Source: Paraglaciecola mesophila KMM 241
Lineage (GTDB): Bacteria > Pseudomonadota > Gammaproteobacteria > Enterobacterales > Alteromonadaceae
Reading direction: 5' to 3'
NCBI RefSeq assembly: GCF_000315015.1
Contig: NZ_BAEP01000018.1
Location: forward strand, 18,524 to 82,523
DNA length: 64,000 nucleotides
Below are positions 55,420-64,000 of the stretch, in pieces (within the stretch, counting starts at the first letter, position 1; each line of letters starts with the position of its first letter). The notes below the pieces were generated by a model that saw nothing but the letters and a program-made list of their open reading frames with translations, searched no databases and was not told the origin of the DNA. Position numbers and translations under genes: made by a program.

Positions 55420-55626
55420 ACATTTTCCTATTGGTTATGACGAAGACGTTATTGCCGATGCCATTATTCAGGGAGTCAAAGTCTTACTGTTGTTATTGTG
55501 TTTGGGATCAATTACCGGCCTTTAGCTAGAATTGGCTACGTATCTCAACTCTTTTGAGCTTTTGGTGACACCAACTGAAACGTTACAGAGGCGCTGATCG
55601 TCAAGTTAGCTATCTAGTTCGCAATG

Positions 55627-56262
55627 TTAGTCGGTCAACGTTATGGCTATTATTTTGATAGGTTCGGCTAAGATCTGGTTTTTAATGTAGGGATCTTCAA
55701 CAACTTTAGAATGTCGATTACGTTGTATTTTGCTAACAATATCCATTCCTGCCATCACTCTTCCAAATGCAGCAAAACCTTGACCATCAGGATTCCTAGC
55801 GCCGCCATAATCGAGAGAAGGCTGCTCCCCCACACAAATGAAAAATTGTTGAGTTGCGGTGTTGGGGCCACCTCTGGCCATCGATAAGGTTCCGTCTGTG
55901 TGGTTTATTCCGCTGAGTTTAGTGGTTTCAAGCAGAATAGGAGGGAAGTCCTTGAACTGTGGATTAGTGCGCCCTTGGATAACCGATATTGGTGGTGAGC
56001 CTTGGTCGTTATCAGGGCCTACAACGCGGTAAAATTCGCCTCCCGTGAATGCTGATTGTTGAATATATGCAATGAAATTAGCTACAGTAACAGGTGCTTT
56101 TTGCGTAAATAGTGCAATTTCTATGTTTCCCATAGAAGTTTGAATGACAGCTTGTTGAGTTGCTTTTTGTGAAGCCTGTGCGGTCTGCGCAGATGCAAAA
56201 AGTGAATTTGTTAGATTAAGCAAGAATAGTGAAAGTAGTAAAAATCGAGAGTAGGGAGCCAT
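55627..56262 (-). CDS. Periplasmic cyclophilin-type peptidyl-prolyl isomerase
   Basis: This 211-residue protein has a signal peptide (FLLLSLFLLNLTNSLFASAQ, about 6-25). A cyclophilin domain follows: MGNIEIALFTQKAPVTVANF, GGEFYRVVGP, GTLSMARGGPNTATQQFFIC and GFAAFGRVMAGMDIVSKIQR. It accelerates proline isomerisation of secreted proteins. The usual active-site Arg appears in FYRVV, and the F-x-I/V-C segment is preserved. The ATG at 56262 has AAAGGA nine bases upstream. The frame extends 11 codons further up, but that would spoil the signal peptide. Confidence 0.92.
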   Translation of the reverse strand: MAPYSRFLLLSLFLLNLTNSLFASAQTAQASQKATQQAVIQTSMGNIEIALFTQKAPVTVANFIAYIQQSAFTGGEFYRVVGPDNDQGSPPISVIQGRTNPQFKDFPPILLETTKLSGINHTDGTLSMARGGPNTATQQFFICVGEQPSLDYGGARNPDGQGFAAFGRVMAGMDIVSKIQRNRHSKVVEDPYIKNQILAEPIKIIAITLTD

Positions 56263-56423
56263 ATCGTAAATTCCTTTTAAATGCGAGAATGTCATTAAAA
56301 GGCATCAGCGAGCATTTTTCAATGGAGGGACGAATTCGAGTATTGTTTAAATGTGTATCTTTAGTGGCAGTTCGTTAAACGTACGATTAGTAAAGTTGTC
56401 GTTTAAGCTTTGGGTTTATTGGT

Positions 56424-56456
56424 AAAAATGCCGCAGCGATAAGGTATGCTGCGACA
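56424..56456 (-). terminator. Probable terminator of the 185-residue membrane protein gene
   Basis: Read on the minus strand, TGTCGCAGC pairs with GCTGCGGCA (one mismatch) around a 10-base loop and is followed by five T residues. Confidence 0.6.
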
Positions 56457-56494
56457 TTAAAGTATTGTGAAGTAGCGAATATCAATTTGTGTTG

Positions 56495-57052
56495 TTACGG
56501 CATAGCCTTCATCGCTTGGTTAAACTTGTGTTGCCCATTAACAACCCAGCTTGGTGTGGCTTCGCCAGCACCCGCGTATCGCAAACTGGGGTGCTGACTC
56601 GTTACCTCTTGCAACACAGATTCTTGCTCAGCGGTGATATCAACGAAAAAGACATGCATGCCTTGACCAAGTAGTTGCTGGAAACGCTTAAATTGGTAAT
56701 TAGGTGTTTGAATGCCTATTAAGCCGCCTTCCCACGTACAGAACCCTAAAACGACCACCGCGCAAAAACCAAATGGGATCCAGCCTACAGCCGTCATATG
56801 CCAATTAAATATATACGCCACTAATAAAATGAGGAATGCGCCGATAATGCCTATAACGGCCCCTAACTGAGTGGAGTGAACAACGTCTTTCTTTAAAACG
56901 GATTCTATTGCATGTAAATGATGTTTTTCTAACTCGGCGTCATTTTCACTGAGTACGTGAAATTGAGGTACCGTCAAGCCGTTGTCTACTAGTTCCCTTT
57001 CAACTTGTTCTAAATCTCCTAAATCATCAGTTATATAGTAATGTCTAAACAT
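56495..57052 (-). CDS. Two-helix membrane protein of unknown function
   Basis: This 185-residue protein begins MFRHYYITDDLGDLEQVERE, with an N-terminal alpha/beta part. A pair of membrane helices follows (about 78-95 and 100-118; LGAVIGIIGAFLILLVAYIF, WIPFGFCAVVVLGFCTWEGG), then a soluble C-terminal part (MHVFFVDITAEQESVLQEVT). The domain order recalls general-stress proteins with a glycine-rich membrane pair, but I do not assign a family. The frame is open far upstream to 57562. The ATG at 57052 is chosen because GGAG is nine bases before it and the rest overlaps the divergent antiporter gene. Confidence 0.75.
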   Translation of the reverse strand: MFRHYYITDDLGDLEQVERELVDNGLTVPQFHVLSENDAELEKHHLHAIESVLKKDVVHSTQLGAVIGIIGAFLILLVAYIFNWHMTAVGWIPFGFCAVVVLGFCTWEGGLIGIQTPNYQFKRFQQLLGQGMHVFFVDITAEQESVLQEVTSQHPSLRYAGAGEATPSWVVNGQHKFNQAMKAMP

Positions 57053-57224
57053 AGGTTTCTCCAGAGTGTTTATTGACCGCTTGTTAACCTGTGAAGTATA
57101 GCAGTACAGGTAAAAAAGCATGCGGAAACGTACCGGAGAGACAACAAAGGCGTGGCTGAGCTGATGTGTTAAATGCTTAGGCTCTGATATGATCATGGCT
57201 GTATAACAATTTCTGGGCAATTTA

Positions 57225-58982
57225 ATGAGTTTAATGGGGTCGGCAGTAGTATTTTTGGTGGCAGCTGTGGTGGCCGTTCCTATTTTTAGAAAGTTAAAGT
57301 TAGGCGCTATCTTAGGGTATCTTGTGGCGGGCGTCGTAATTGGGCCGTCGGTCATGGATTGGGTCAATGATCCGCAGACTATATTGCACGTTGCTGAGTT
57401 AGGTGTAGTTTTTCTACTTTTCATTATTGGTTTAGAGCTAGATCCCAAACAGCTTTGGGAAATGCGTAAAAAAATAACGCTAACTGGCGGCTCACAGCTT
57501 ATTTTCAGTGCCACCTTTATCGCCTTGATGTGCTCTTTCATTCTTTCTTTATCACCAGTCACCTCATTGGTGGTTGGTTTATCTGTAGCGCTTTCTTCTA
57601 CAGCGTTCGCTGTGCAGCTAATGGAAGAGCATAGAGTATTAAAGACGCCGCCTGGTCAACAGGGCTTTTCAATCTTGCTAATGCAAGATGTAGCCGTTAT
57701 TCCGATTCTATTACTTGTTGCTAGCCTTTCCTCAGGCGTGGTAGCGACGGGGCCAGCTTGGTGGGTAAGTGTATTAGCTCTGTGTGCGGTGCTGGTGGTA
57801 GGGCGCTTCTTAATAAACCCATGCTTGAGCATGATTTCATTGTATGGCAATTCTGAGGTGATGACGGCATCGGCCTTATTAATTGTTATTGCCACTGCGC
57901 TGGGTATGCAGGAGGCTGGACTTTCAATGGGGATGGGGGCCTTCGTTGCGGGTATTTTACTGGCTAACTCAAGCTTTAAACATCAACTTGAAACGGAAAT
58001 AGCACCCTTTAAAGGGCTATTTCTAGGATTGTTTTTCATCGCAATAGGGATGAACTTAAATTTAGCGCTTTTGGTCTCAGAACCTGTGTTTATCCTAGGG
58101 GCGAGTGTGGTACTTGTGCTGGTGAAAGGCGGCGTAATTTTCACCATTTTAAAAATGACAAAGCAAAACACGACTGATGCGGTAAGAATAGGTTTAATGC
58201 TTTCCCAAGGCGGCGAATTTGCCTTTGTCGTGATGTCACAAGCAGAAGTAACGGGGGTTATTGAAACACTCATCTCTCAGCAAGTAACTTTGATTGTGGG
58301 GATTTCGATGGCATTGACATCCCCTCTGGTCATAATGCACAGCGTGTGGTTCAACAGTAAACATTGCCCAGCCGTTTATGATGCTGAGCCAGATGAAAAA
58401 GAGCCTAGAGTTTTGATAGCGGGCCTTGGGCGTTTCGGTCAGGTATCTGCACGTATCTTAACGGCAAATAAAATTCCTTTTATAGCGCTTGATAAAGATC
58501 CTGAGCAAATTGAGTTTCTGAAAAAGTTCGGCAGTAAAGTGTTTTATGGAGATGCTAGCCGGCTAGACTTATTACGTACGGCAGGTATAAGTAAAGTTAA
58601 GGTATTACTCATTGCAATAGATAATGATCAAGAAGCACTCAAAATAGCCTATTTGGTGCGAGATCACTTCCCTGATATAAAAATTATCGCCCGTGCACGC
58701 AATCGTATGAGTGTGGTTAATTATGCAAGAGCAGGTGTAAATACTTATGTGCGGGAAGTCTTTCCTGCGGGTTTAAAGGCTGCAGAAAAACTGTTACAGG
58801 CTTATGGGTTTGATGAGGAGAAAGCACTTCGTACCGTGGACGTTTTTGCGAAGCACGATGAGAAATTAGTGCACATTAGCGCCACTAAAAACCTAAACCT
58901 TCAGCAAATGATTGATATCAATGAGCAAGATAAAACAGAGTTGCAATCCCTATTCGAGCGAGACGAAAAAGGGATTAAATGA
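57225..58982 (+). CDS. CPA2-family cation:proton antiporter (KefB/KefC-like)
   Basis: This 585-residue inner-membrane protein has 12-13 hydrophobic helices up to about 385. Family signatures are FLLFIIGLELDPKQLWEMRK, LSVALSSTAFAVQLMEEHRV, GQQGFSILLMQDVAVIPILL and FFIAIGMNLNLALL. An RCK/TrkA-N NAD-binding domain follows (VLIAGLGRFGQVSARILTAN, FYGDASRLDLLRTAGISKVK). KefB/KefC are K+/H+ antiporters gated by glutathione adducts. No KefF/KefG ancillary gene is adjacent here. The ATG at 57225 gives the standard N-terminus. It converges with the exopolysaccharide genes, and its stop codon is only three bases from the next. Confidence 0.93.
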   Translation: MSLMGSAVVFLVAAVVAVPIFRKLKLGAILGYLVAGVVIGPSVMDWVNDPQTILHVAELGVVFLLFIIGLELDPKQLWEMRKKITLTGGSQLIFSATFIALMCSFILSLSPVTSLVVGLSVALSSTAFAVQLMEEHRVLKTPPGQQGFSILLMQDVAVIPILLLVASLSSGVVATGPAWWVSVLALCAVLVVGRFLINPCLSMISLYGNSEVMTASALLIVIATALGMQEAGLSMGMGAFVAGILLANSSFKHQLETEIAPFKGLFLGLFFIAIGMNLNLALLVSEPVFILGASVVLVLVKGGVIFTILKMTKQNTTDAVRIGLMLSQGGEFAFVVMSQAEVTGVIETLISQQVTLIVGISMALTSPLVIMHSVWFNSKHCPAVYDAEPDEKEPRVLIAGLGRFGQVSARILTANKIPFIALDKDPEQIEFLKKFGSKVFYGDASRLDLLRTAGISKVKVLLIAIDNDQEALKIAYLVRDHFPDIKIIARARNRMSVVNYARAGVNTYVREVFPAGLKAAEKLLQAYGFDEEKALRTVDVFAKHDEKLVHISATKNLNLQQMIDINEQDKTELQSLFERDEKGIK

Positions 58983-58985
58983 TAG

Positions 58986-60593
58986 TTAGAATTGGTAATT
59001 AAAACTAACCGTTAGGCGAGAGTCGGTTAAATCACGATTTTCGTCTTCCGTTTTTCGGTCAACATAGCGTGCTGATACATTCATTGAGAGCTGACGACTT
59101 AGTTCTCTATTGAAGTTAATACTCACATTGAGTGAATCATTAATACGATCAGAGGTTTTGTATTCAACGGTCGAGTAACTTGATGATAGACCTAATTTAT
59201 TGCGGCGGCCTAAATCATAGGACATAGACAGTAAAGCGGTTTTAGTCGTTTGCTCTGTTGCTGATTCTAGATATTCAGTAGTGATGTAAGCCAAGCTAAG
59301 AGACGCCTGAAATCTGCGCTTATCATACCCAAAGTTAATTTTACCGGATTTTCTAAATAGCGTTTCATCGGTCACGTCTGTGGTGAAGCTATTCAAACTT
59401 CTGTATTCCTCACCTGCTTGCAACACGTAATTTAAAGAAGACGGCTGAAAACATTCCGCGAATTCAGTGGAGCCAATTGGACACACAAATAAACTACTAG
59501 GGCCCTCAGTAAAACTTAAACGTGAATAAGATGTCACATCTTCATCATACGTCGCTGAAGCACTGAAGGTTTTTAATTTGTAGTCGAGATCAAACGCGTA
59601 GGCATCGCCATAAAAGCGTTTGCTGTAATTAAACCGTAATGCAGTGCGTTGTGAAAAAGCCCAATCCGTATTTACGCCTATATAGCGAGTAGTACGCTCA
59701 CCCTCATCCAACTCGTTAAAGGTTATTTCAATACTATTTTCATCGTATGGCTGCCAGTTGAATCCGGCTCCGTAACTTGTCGTATCCAAATTTTGTCTTT
59801 GTGTACTGAAGCCACTCTCATCTAGTCCATATTTACTGTCAGAGCCTACTAGGACGAGTGATATGTCATTAACAACTTCAAAGCCTAATCTAGCGTTTGA
59901 TAAAGTAGATGAAAAGTCTTGAGCGCTTTCCCGCTTGGTATCGTAGTATTGTGATGATAACAAAAAGGTTAAACCTTTAAACCGTCGGCCTTGATATAAT
60001 TGAGCACTGACAAAGGTATTCTCCCCGTCAATTCCGCTAGTACTTTCAAGAGTCTCATCAGAACTTGTTTTCGAGAAACCTGTTTGTAATGATAGTCCAA
60101 CTGTTTTGGGGTTTGGTGTTACAAAATTAACTTGCAAAGAATCACTTGCCGTTTTAGTTAATTCCCCACTAGATAAAATCTTGTCAGCTACTATCCCTTG
60201 AGTGGCCTCAGTTGCTCGGTACCTATGGTCACCGTTCACAGATATACTTAGAACATTATCAATGATCTGAAGAGAAGAATTATAGCTAAATTCAGTGAAG
60301 CTTTTATCTGTATTAGGTAGGTCGCTCCGTTGTTCAACCGTCGTGTTATCTATTACAAATGCAGCAGTTGCTTTTCTCCCGCGGTACGTCGTTACTAACT
60401 TTGGAATTACGGCAACCGCTTCAGTATTATCGGATGGTTCTACACCTGTTTGAGTGTTGTAATAATAACCGGACGTAGTAATTGAAGGAGCGATTTTTAA
60501 ATCACCAGCGTACGCTGAACTCGCACTTCCGCAGGCAATTGATACTGCAAGAAGTAACTTATTTTGTACTGATGGTGCTTTTTTAATTGTCAC
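58986..60593 (-). CDS. XrtA/PEP-CTERM system-associated outer-membrane beta-barrel protein
   Basis: This 535-residue protein has a signal peptide (LLLAVSIACGSASSAYAGDL). Many amphipathic beta-strands follow, ending in VSFNYQF, as expected for a BAM-inserted barrel. It fits the TIGR03016 group found in exosortase-A exopolysaccharide loci: SITTSGYYYNTQTGVEPSDN, AFVIDNTTVEQRSDLPNTDK. It is probably the secretion or surface barrel for the polymer. The start is a GTG that overlaps the stop codon of the autokinase gene (TAGTG), so translation is coupled. It is the last gene of the minus-strand group. Confidence 0.85.
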   Translation of the reverse strand: MTIKKAPSVQNKLLLAVSIACGSASSAYAGDLKIAPSITTSGYYYNTQTGVEPSDNTEAVAVIPKLVTTYRGRKATAAFVIDNTTVEQRSDLPNTDKSFTEFSYNSSLQIIDNVLSISVNGDHRYRATEATQGIVADKILSSGELTKTASDSLQVNFVTPNPKTVGLSLQTGFSKTSSDETLESTSGIDGENTFVSAQLYQGRRFKGLTFLLSSQYYDTKRESAQDFSSTLSNARLGFEVVNDISLVLVGSDSKYGLDESGFSTQRQNLDTTSYGAGFNWQPYDENSIEITFNELDEGERTTRYIGVNTDWAFSQRTALRFNYSKRFYGDAYAFDLDYKLKTFSASATYDEDVTSYSRLSFTEGPSSLFVCPIGSTEFAECFQPSSLNYVLQAGEEYRSLNSFTTDVTDETLFRKSGKINFGYDKRRFQASLSLAYITTEYLESATEQTTKTALLSMSYDLGRRNKLGLSSSYSTVEYKTSDRINDSLNVSINFNRELSRQLSMNVSARYVDRKTEDENRDLTDSRLTVSFNYQF

Positions 60594-61492
60594 TAATTTG
60601 CTCCTGCGTAGTAGTAACCATACCCCGTTCCATTGCGATTTATTTTCTGGCCTTTATTCACGACAAAGCCGATAGCCATATCCGGGTTCAACTGGCCTAC
60701 TGCTTCTTGAATATCTGATATCTTAGTGGCTTGTTCTTCCGCTACGACAATTGCTTGACCTGCTAAATTCGCCAAGATGGCTGTTTCATTAATCCCTAAC
60801 AACGGAGGTGTATCTACGATAACAATCCTGTCAGGGTAACGGTTTGCGAATTCCTGAACTACATCGTACATTTTTTCACTCGCAAGCAACTCAGTAGATA
60901 AATGGTGTGATTTACCAGCTGGTATTATGCGTAAGTTAGGTACATTGGTTTGACACATAACCTCGGCAATATCAGCCTTTTCACCGAGTAAATATTCCAT
61001 CAGCCCATCTTGATTCTGCAACTCCAAGGTGCGCATAACGTTTGGCCTAAGCACGTCTGCATCTACTAACAAGACGGTCTTGTCTTGTTCTAGCGCGATG
61101 CTTAAAGCCAAATTAACCGCAGTAAACGTTTTTCCCTCACCTGGCCTCGAACTAGTTACCATAATAATGTTACTGTTATTCAAGGACTTGGAAAGAGGGC
61201 CAAAAGCGTTATCGATGATTTTGCGTTTTATTGCGCGATACTCTTCATTTATCAACCGGCGCTTAGCACTCGTTGAAACAAAACCCTTTTCTTCCATCTT
61301 AAACAGATCAATTTCGATGCTTTCAGCGGAGGAGGCAGGTTTAGTTGGATCTTTCGGAGGGTTGGGGGGAGCCGCCTGACTCTTGCCAAAAATATCGTCT
61401 TTGGAGACAGAATCATGAGAAGTTCCATTCTCATCGGCTTTAGTTTTCTTATCTTTTTCCTGTTTAGATAAAGCGCGTTCTATTGTATTCAT
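60593..61492 (-). CDS. XrtA-associated tyrosine autokinase
   Basis: This 299-residue BY-kinase controls exopolysaccharide polymerisation together with the chain-length protein. A polar N-terminal tail (about 1-75) precedes the kinase. Walker A is in MVTSSRPGEGKTFTAVNLAL, Walker A' in KTVLLVDADVLRPNVMRTLE, and Walker B in IVIVDTPPLLGI. The C-terminus has a tyrosine cluster (GTGYGYYYAG) for autophosphorylation. It is a stand-alone cytoplasmic kinase, and its activating partner is the preceding Wzz-like protein, whose stop overlaps its start codon (ATGA). The sequence type matches the TIGR03018 family. Confidence 0.92.
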   Translation of the reverse strand: MNTIERALSKQEKDKKTKADENGTSHDSVSKDDIFGKSQAAPPNPPKDPTKPASSAESIEIDLFKMEEKGFVSTSAKRRLINEEYRAIKRKIIDNAFGPLSKSLNNSNIIMVTSSRPGEGKTFTAVNLALSIALEQDKTVLLVDADVLRPNVMRTLELQNQDGLMEYLLGEKADIAEVMCQTNVPNLRIIPAGKSHHLSTELLASEKMYDVVQEFANRYPDRIVIVDTPPLLGINETAILANLAGQAIVVAEEQATKISDIQEAVGQLNPDMAIGFVVNKGQKINRNGTGYGYYYAGAN

Positions 61493-63069
61493 GCTAATAC
61501 CCTCGATATGACGTCGATGTTCATTATTTCAGAGGCCATTAAGGCGCCATATAACATTAGAATAAGACCTGAAGAAAACATAAATACTAATATTCGTGCT
61601 CGATTCACTTTACGGATTTCTTTGACATTTAGGTGTGAAACAACACCCAATACTGGAAAAGACGTTAATGCAGTCAGTTGGCTTCCTCGTATTAAAATAG
61701 GGTTAAGTTGACTAATTAAGAACGCAACACCTAATCCTGCAGCAAAGCCCACAAATACTACTGCGGTATATCCAATTAAACGATTAGGACCCGTTGGGGC
61801 AAGTGGAGCTAGCGGCGGGTCAATCACTCTAAACTGAACGTCTTCAGATGAAACATCTGCTTTTTGTGCTAAATCCGCTGATTCACGACGAGACAACAGC
61901 TCCTCATATTTACGTTTTGTTATTCCGTAATCACGATTTAATGCGGTAAATTCAGCTTCAACTTGAGGGACAAGATCAATCTTTTGTTTGAGCTCATCAA
62001 TTTTGGTCTGAAAATCATCCTTACGCACATTAAGAGACGCTATGAGGCTTTTTAAGCGTGAGACTTCAATACGGATTTCTTTAGAAAGTCCGCCAAGTGA
62101 GTTACTGGGGTCTTCATTTGAAGTATTAGACAGGTAATCGTCTATTTCTTCTTGGCGAGATTTTTGTAAGGCCTCGAGTAGGTTGTTCGTTTCTATCATA
62201 TCAGGATGCAAATCAGTGTACTTAAGGGATAATTCATCCAGCTTTTCTTCCAAACTTTCTATTCTTGCATCGAAACGAGTAGTCAGAATGGAGTCTGCAT
62301 CGGAAGGTTTAACTGCAAAGCTATCCACTTGAGAATTTGGCCCCCTAAGTTCACCTGAAAGCGCTTTAATTTGTTGTTCTGTCTCTTTAATTGTGAGAAC
62401 GGTCTGTTCCAATTGAGCGTTTAACTCAGTGTAATTTTGATAAAAATTACCTTTCTCAGGTAAGAGCGACGCGTATTTACGTTGAAAATCAGCTACTCGC
62501 TGCTCCGCGGATGACAAACGACTTTCGTAATCCGCAATCTGGGTTTCAATGAAGCGACTGGCTGAATCTGAGTCTTTACGTGAGCTTCCTAAAGCACCTT
62601 CAACAAACAAATCGAGTGTTTCTTGTACCACAGTTTTAGCCATCTGAGGATCACTGTCAGTGTAAGCAATGGTGTAAAGGTTATCTCTTCCTGCCGAACG
62701 CAGTGAAATATTACTCGAAAGATCAGATATTATATCTTCGTAATCTTCGGGAGTTAGGGCTGTCACATCAAGATCTGATTCCCTTGCAATAATTTCGAGA
62801 TTTGGACGACTTAGTAGAGTCTTTACCATCATTGAAATTTCTTGTTGGGGATTAGTTTGAATCGCTAGTCCACGCAATAAAGGTTGTAATACGGAACGCG
62901 TGTCAACGTAGACACGCGCTTGTGATTGATAAACGTCCGGCATAGAAGCTACATACACGAAGCCAATAGGGCATATAAGCCAACTGCAAATCATAACGTA
63001 GCGCTTTTTTACCCAAACACCTTTAAGGTAGTCGAGCAAAAGCTCAAGCGTTTTCTGTAAATCTTGCAT
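61489..63069 (-). CDS. XrtA-system polysaccharide chain-length determinant
   Basis: This 526-residue Wzz-type inner-membrane protein has helices at about 24-42 (MICSWLICPIGFVYVASMPD) and near 430-450, with a last one at about 500-520. Between them is a long periplasmic coiled coil (about 175-400, for example DYESRLSSAEQRVADFQRKY). The opening VYQSQARVYVDTRSVLQPLL is typical of the TIGR03007 group. It sets polymer length and activates the autokinase. It overlaps the autokinase gene by four bases and follows the export lipoprotein gene by 30. Confidence 0.92.
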   Translation of the reverse strand: MQDLQKTLELLLDYLKGVWVKKRYVMICSWLICPIGFVYVASMPDVYQSQARVYVDTRSVLQPLLRGLAIQTNPQQEISMMVKTLLSRPNLEIIARESDLDVTALTPEDYEDIISDLSSNISLRSAGRDNLYTIAYTDSDPQMAKTVVQETLDLFVEGALGSSRKDSDSASRFIETQIADYESRLSSAEQRVADFQRKYASLLPEKGNFYQNYTELNAQLEQTVLTIKETEQQIKALSGELRGPNSQVDSFAVKPSDADSILTTRFDARIESLEEKLDELSLKYTDLHPDMIETNNLLEALQKSRQEEIDDYLSNTSNEDPSNSLGGLSKEIRIEVSRLKSLIASLNVRKDDFQTKIDELKQKIDLVPQVEAEFTALNRDYGITKRKYEELLSRRESADLAQKADVSSEDVQFRVIDPPLAPLAPTGPNRLIGYTAVVFVGFAAGLGVAFLISQLNPILIRGSQLTALTSFPVLGVVSHLNVKEIRKVNRARILVFMFSSGLILMLYGALMASEIMNIDVISRVLA

Positions 63070-63099
63070 TTAAATGTCCATATCCTTTAATAGTATCGA

Positions 63100-63735
63100 C
63101 TAAAACCATGCTTCAGGAATAATAATGATGTCGCCCGGTAAAATATCGATATTTTGTGCAATGTCACCATCCCTTATCAGTGAATCAATATTAATACCGA
63201 AGGTTTGTTGCTTACCATCAATTGTGCGTACAAGTTTAGCATTATCACCAGCAGCAAATTCGGTTAAGCCACCTACTGATATCATCAGATCCAATAACGT
63301 CATTTGCTGGGTATAATTAATCGCACTTGGGTTAGTTGCTTCGCCGATGACGCGAACTTGCTCGCTTAGTGGACCAGCAAAACCTGTTACGCTAACTGTG
63401 ACGCGTGGGCTGTTAATATATTTACCGAGTGACTCTTCTAATTCTCTAGCGAGAACAGTCGGAGTTTTACCGGTCACTTCGATATCTTCAACTAATGACG
63501 TGGTTACTTTTCCATCTGGCCTTACAATAAAGGTTCCCGAAATGTCTGGGTTACGCCAAACAAATATGGATAAAGTATCGCCAGGGCCAATTAAATACTG
63601 ATAATTGCCTACTGAAGTAGTCAGCGAGGGATAGGTTGAGGCATTAGGAAGGCTACTATTACTGCTTGAGCATCCTGCTAAGGTTAAAATGAATAAAAAT
63701 ACTAAATTGAAGAATGCTATTTTGTTAGTCTTCAT
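63100..63735 (-). CDS. Polysaccharide export lipoprotein (Wza-like, XrtA-associated)
   Basis: This 211-residue outer-membrane lipoprotein has a lipobox (FILTLAGCSSS, Cys at about residue 22). Poly_export and SLBB domains follow: YLIGPGDTLSIFVWRNPDIS, GTFIVRPDGKVTTSLVEDIE and VRVIGEATNPSAINYTQQMT. It forms the periplasmic or outer-membrane channel for exopolysaccharide (TIGR03027 type). The ATG at 63735 yields a correct lipoprotein signal with GGAG upstream. An in-frame ATG at 63765 would add ten polar residues. It is the first gene of the four-gene minus-strand unit. Confidence 0.92.
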   Translation of the reverse strand: MKTNKIAFFNLVFLFILTLAGCSSSNSSLPNASTYPSLTTSVGNYQYLIGPGDTLSIFVWRNPDISGTFIVRPDGKVTTSLVEDIEVTGKTPTVLARELEESLGKYINSPRVTVSVTGFAGPLSEQVRVIGEATNPSAINYTQQMTLLDLMISVGGLTEFAAGDNAKLVRTIDGKQQTFGINIDSLIRDGDIAQNIDILPGDIIIIPEAWF

Positions 63736-63908
63736 GTAAATTGTAGCTCCGTGTGTTGAACTCATCGGTCATCAATGTAACAAGATTTAGACTTATTTCA
63801 AAACATAAAATAATGAACAATAATAAAAAGTTAGTCGAACTCAAATACCTATTTTATATTTGGGAAACAGTAAATGATAAAGTTGTTACAATTAGAGGAA
63901 AGTGATTA

Positions 63909-64000
63909 ATGAGTTTTGTTAATCGAAAGGAAGTTAGGCGCTCAAATATACTGATGATTTTAGAAGCATCGGTTGTAGCGTATATATTGTATTTGACCTT
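63909..64000 (+). CDS. Start of an XrtA-associated sugar transferase (truncated by window edge)
   Basis: An ATG with GAGGA eight bases upstream opens a frame that continues to the window end (30 codons seen). It encodes MSFVNRKEVRRSNILMILEA and then a hydrophobic run. In exosortase-A exopolysaccharide loci, the TIGR03013 undecaprenyl-phosphate sugar transferase (EpsB) starts with a similar short basic stretch and a first membrane helix, and it lies beside the export gene. Assignment is tentative. It is divergent from the four-gene unit across about 170 bases. Confidence 0.55.
   Translation, partial: MSFVNRKEVRRSNILMILEASVVAYILYLT

Noticed and set aside
57053..57562. N-terminal extension of the 56495 gene by 170 codons
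   Set aside because: The extension is the antisense of the antiporter gene and shows no protein character. The ATG at 57052 has a ribosome site.

Overview
The window is a contiguous chromosomal stretch of a marine gammaproteobacterium of the Alteromonadaceae, most like Paraglaciecola/Glaciecola. This is inferred from moderate GC, several large TonB-dependent receptors including an Oar-like one, a gshB-yqgE-ruvX block, an exosortase-A (XrtA/PEP-CTERM) type exopolysaccharide locus, and short dispersed repeats of the kind common in this family. Nothing looks like a prophage or plasmid. The only mobile-type gene is a REP-associated tyrosine transposase (RAYT).

Layout. 1-3.6 kb: the 3' part of a catalase gene, its ankyrin-repeat partner and a CstA-type transporter. 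3.65-4.0 kb: a small inverted-repeat element. 4.07-6.3 kb: a BtuB-like outer-membrane receptor behind a cobalamin riboswitch. 6.4-8.6 kb: a RAYT gene flanked by many copies of a short hairpin repeat, inverted on the two sides. 8.6-15.9 kb: a tandem DsbA-like isomerase with a divergent AraC regulator, then a detoxification-type group (DUF1348, a three-module flavin/ferredoxin fusion, a glutathione S-transferase) with a divergent LysR regulator.

15.9-27.7 kb, all on the minus strand: a tightly packed, partly overlapping 12-gene cobalamin operon read from btuD leftwards (btuD, btuC, cobT, cobS, cobU, cobC, cobQ, cobO, btuF, a second histidine phosphatase, cbiB, cobD). A second cobalamin riboswitch precedes it. 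The operon covers corrinoid import across the inner membrane, adenosylation, amidation, aminopropanol attachment and nucleotide-loop assembly. No corrin-ring genes are in the window. Together with the distant btuB it forms a B12-repressed uptake and assembly regulon. 27.8-31.3 kb: a Fur-box-preceded siderophore receptor with a PepSY membrane protein.

31.6-39.6 kb: a glutaredoxin-MauE fusion with a DUF305 protein, a Dabb protein, a tRNA with CAT anticodon (probably the lysidine-modified Ile tRNA), small orphan genes, a permuted NlpC/P60-like hydrolase, a DUF3718 protein and an Oar-like receptor. 40.0-42.8 kb: a LytTR regulator, LytS-like kinase, LytTR regulator triplet. 43-47.2 kb: housekeeping genes gshB, yqgE, ruvX, a TlpA-like thioredoxin and serA. 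47.3-51.9 kb: a PAS-AraC regulator divergent from a periplasmic sugar-oxidation set (dehydrogenase small subunit, GMC flavoprotein, TIM-barrel lipoprotein). 52-59 kb: a divergent pair of paralogous phosphoribosyltransferases, yceH, a histone-deacetylase-like hydrolase, a 59-residue DUF6435 protein, a cyclophilin, a membrane protein and a CPA2 antiporter. 59-64 kb: the XrtA-type exopolysaccharide genes (outer-membrane barrel, tyrosine autokinase, chain-length determinant, export lipoprotein) and the start of a divergent sugar transferase.

The least ordinary element is the RAYT with its hairpin family: one copy shows base-paired compensatory changes and the copies are embedded in a reiterated ~105-bp module next to the btuB promoter region.
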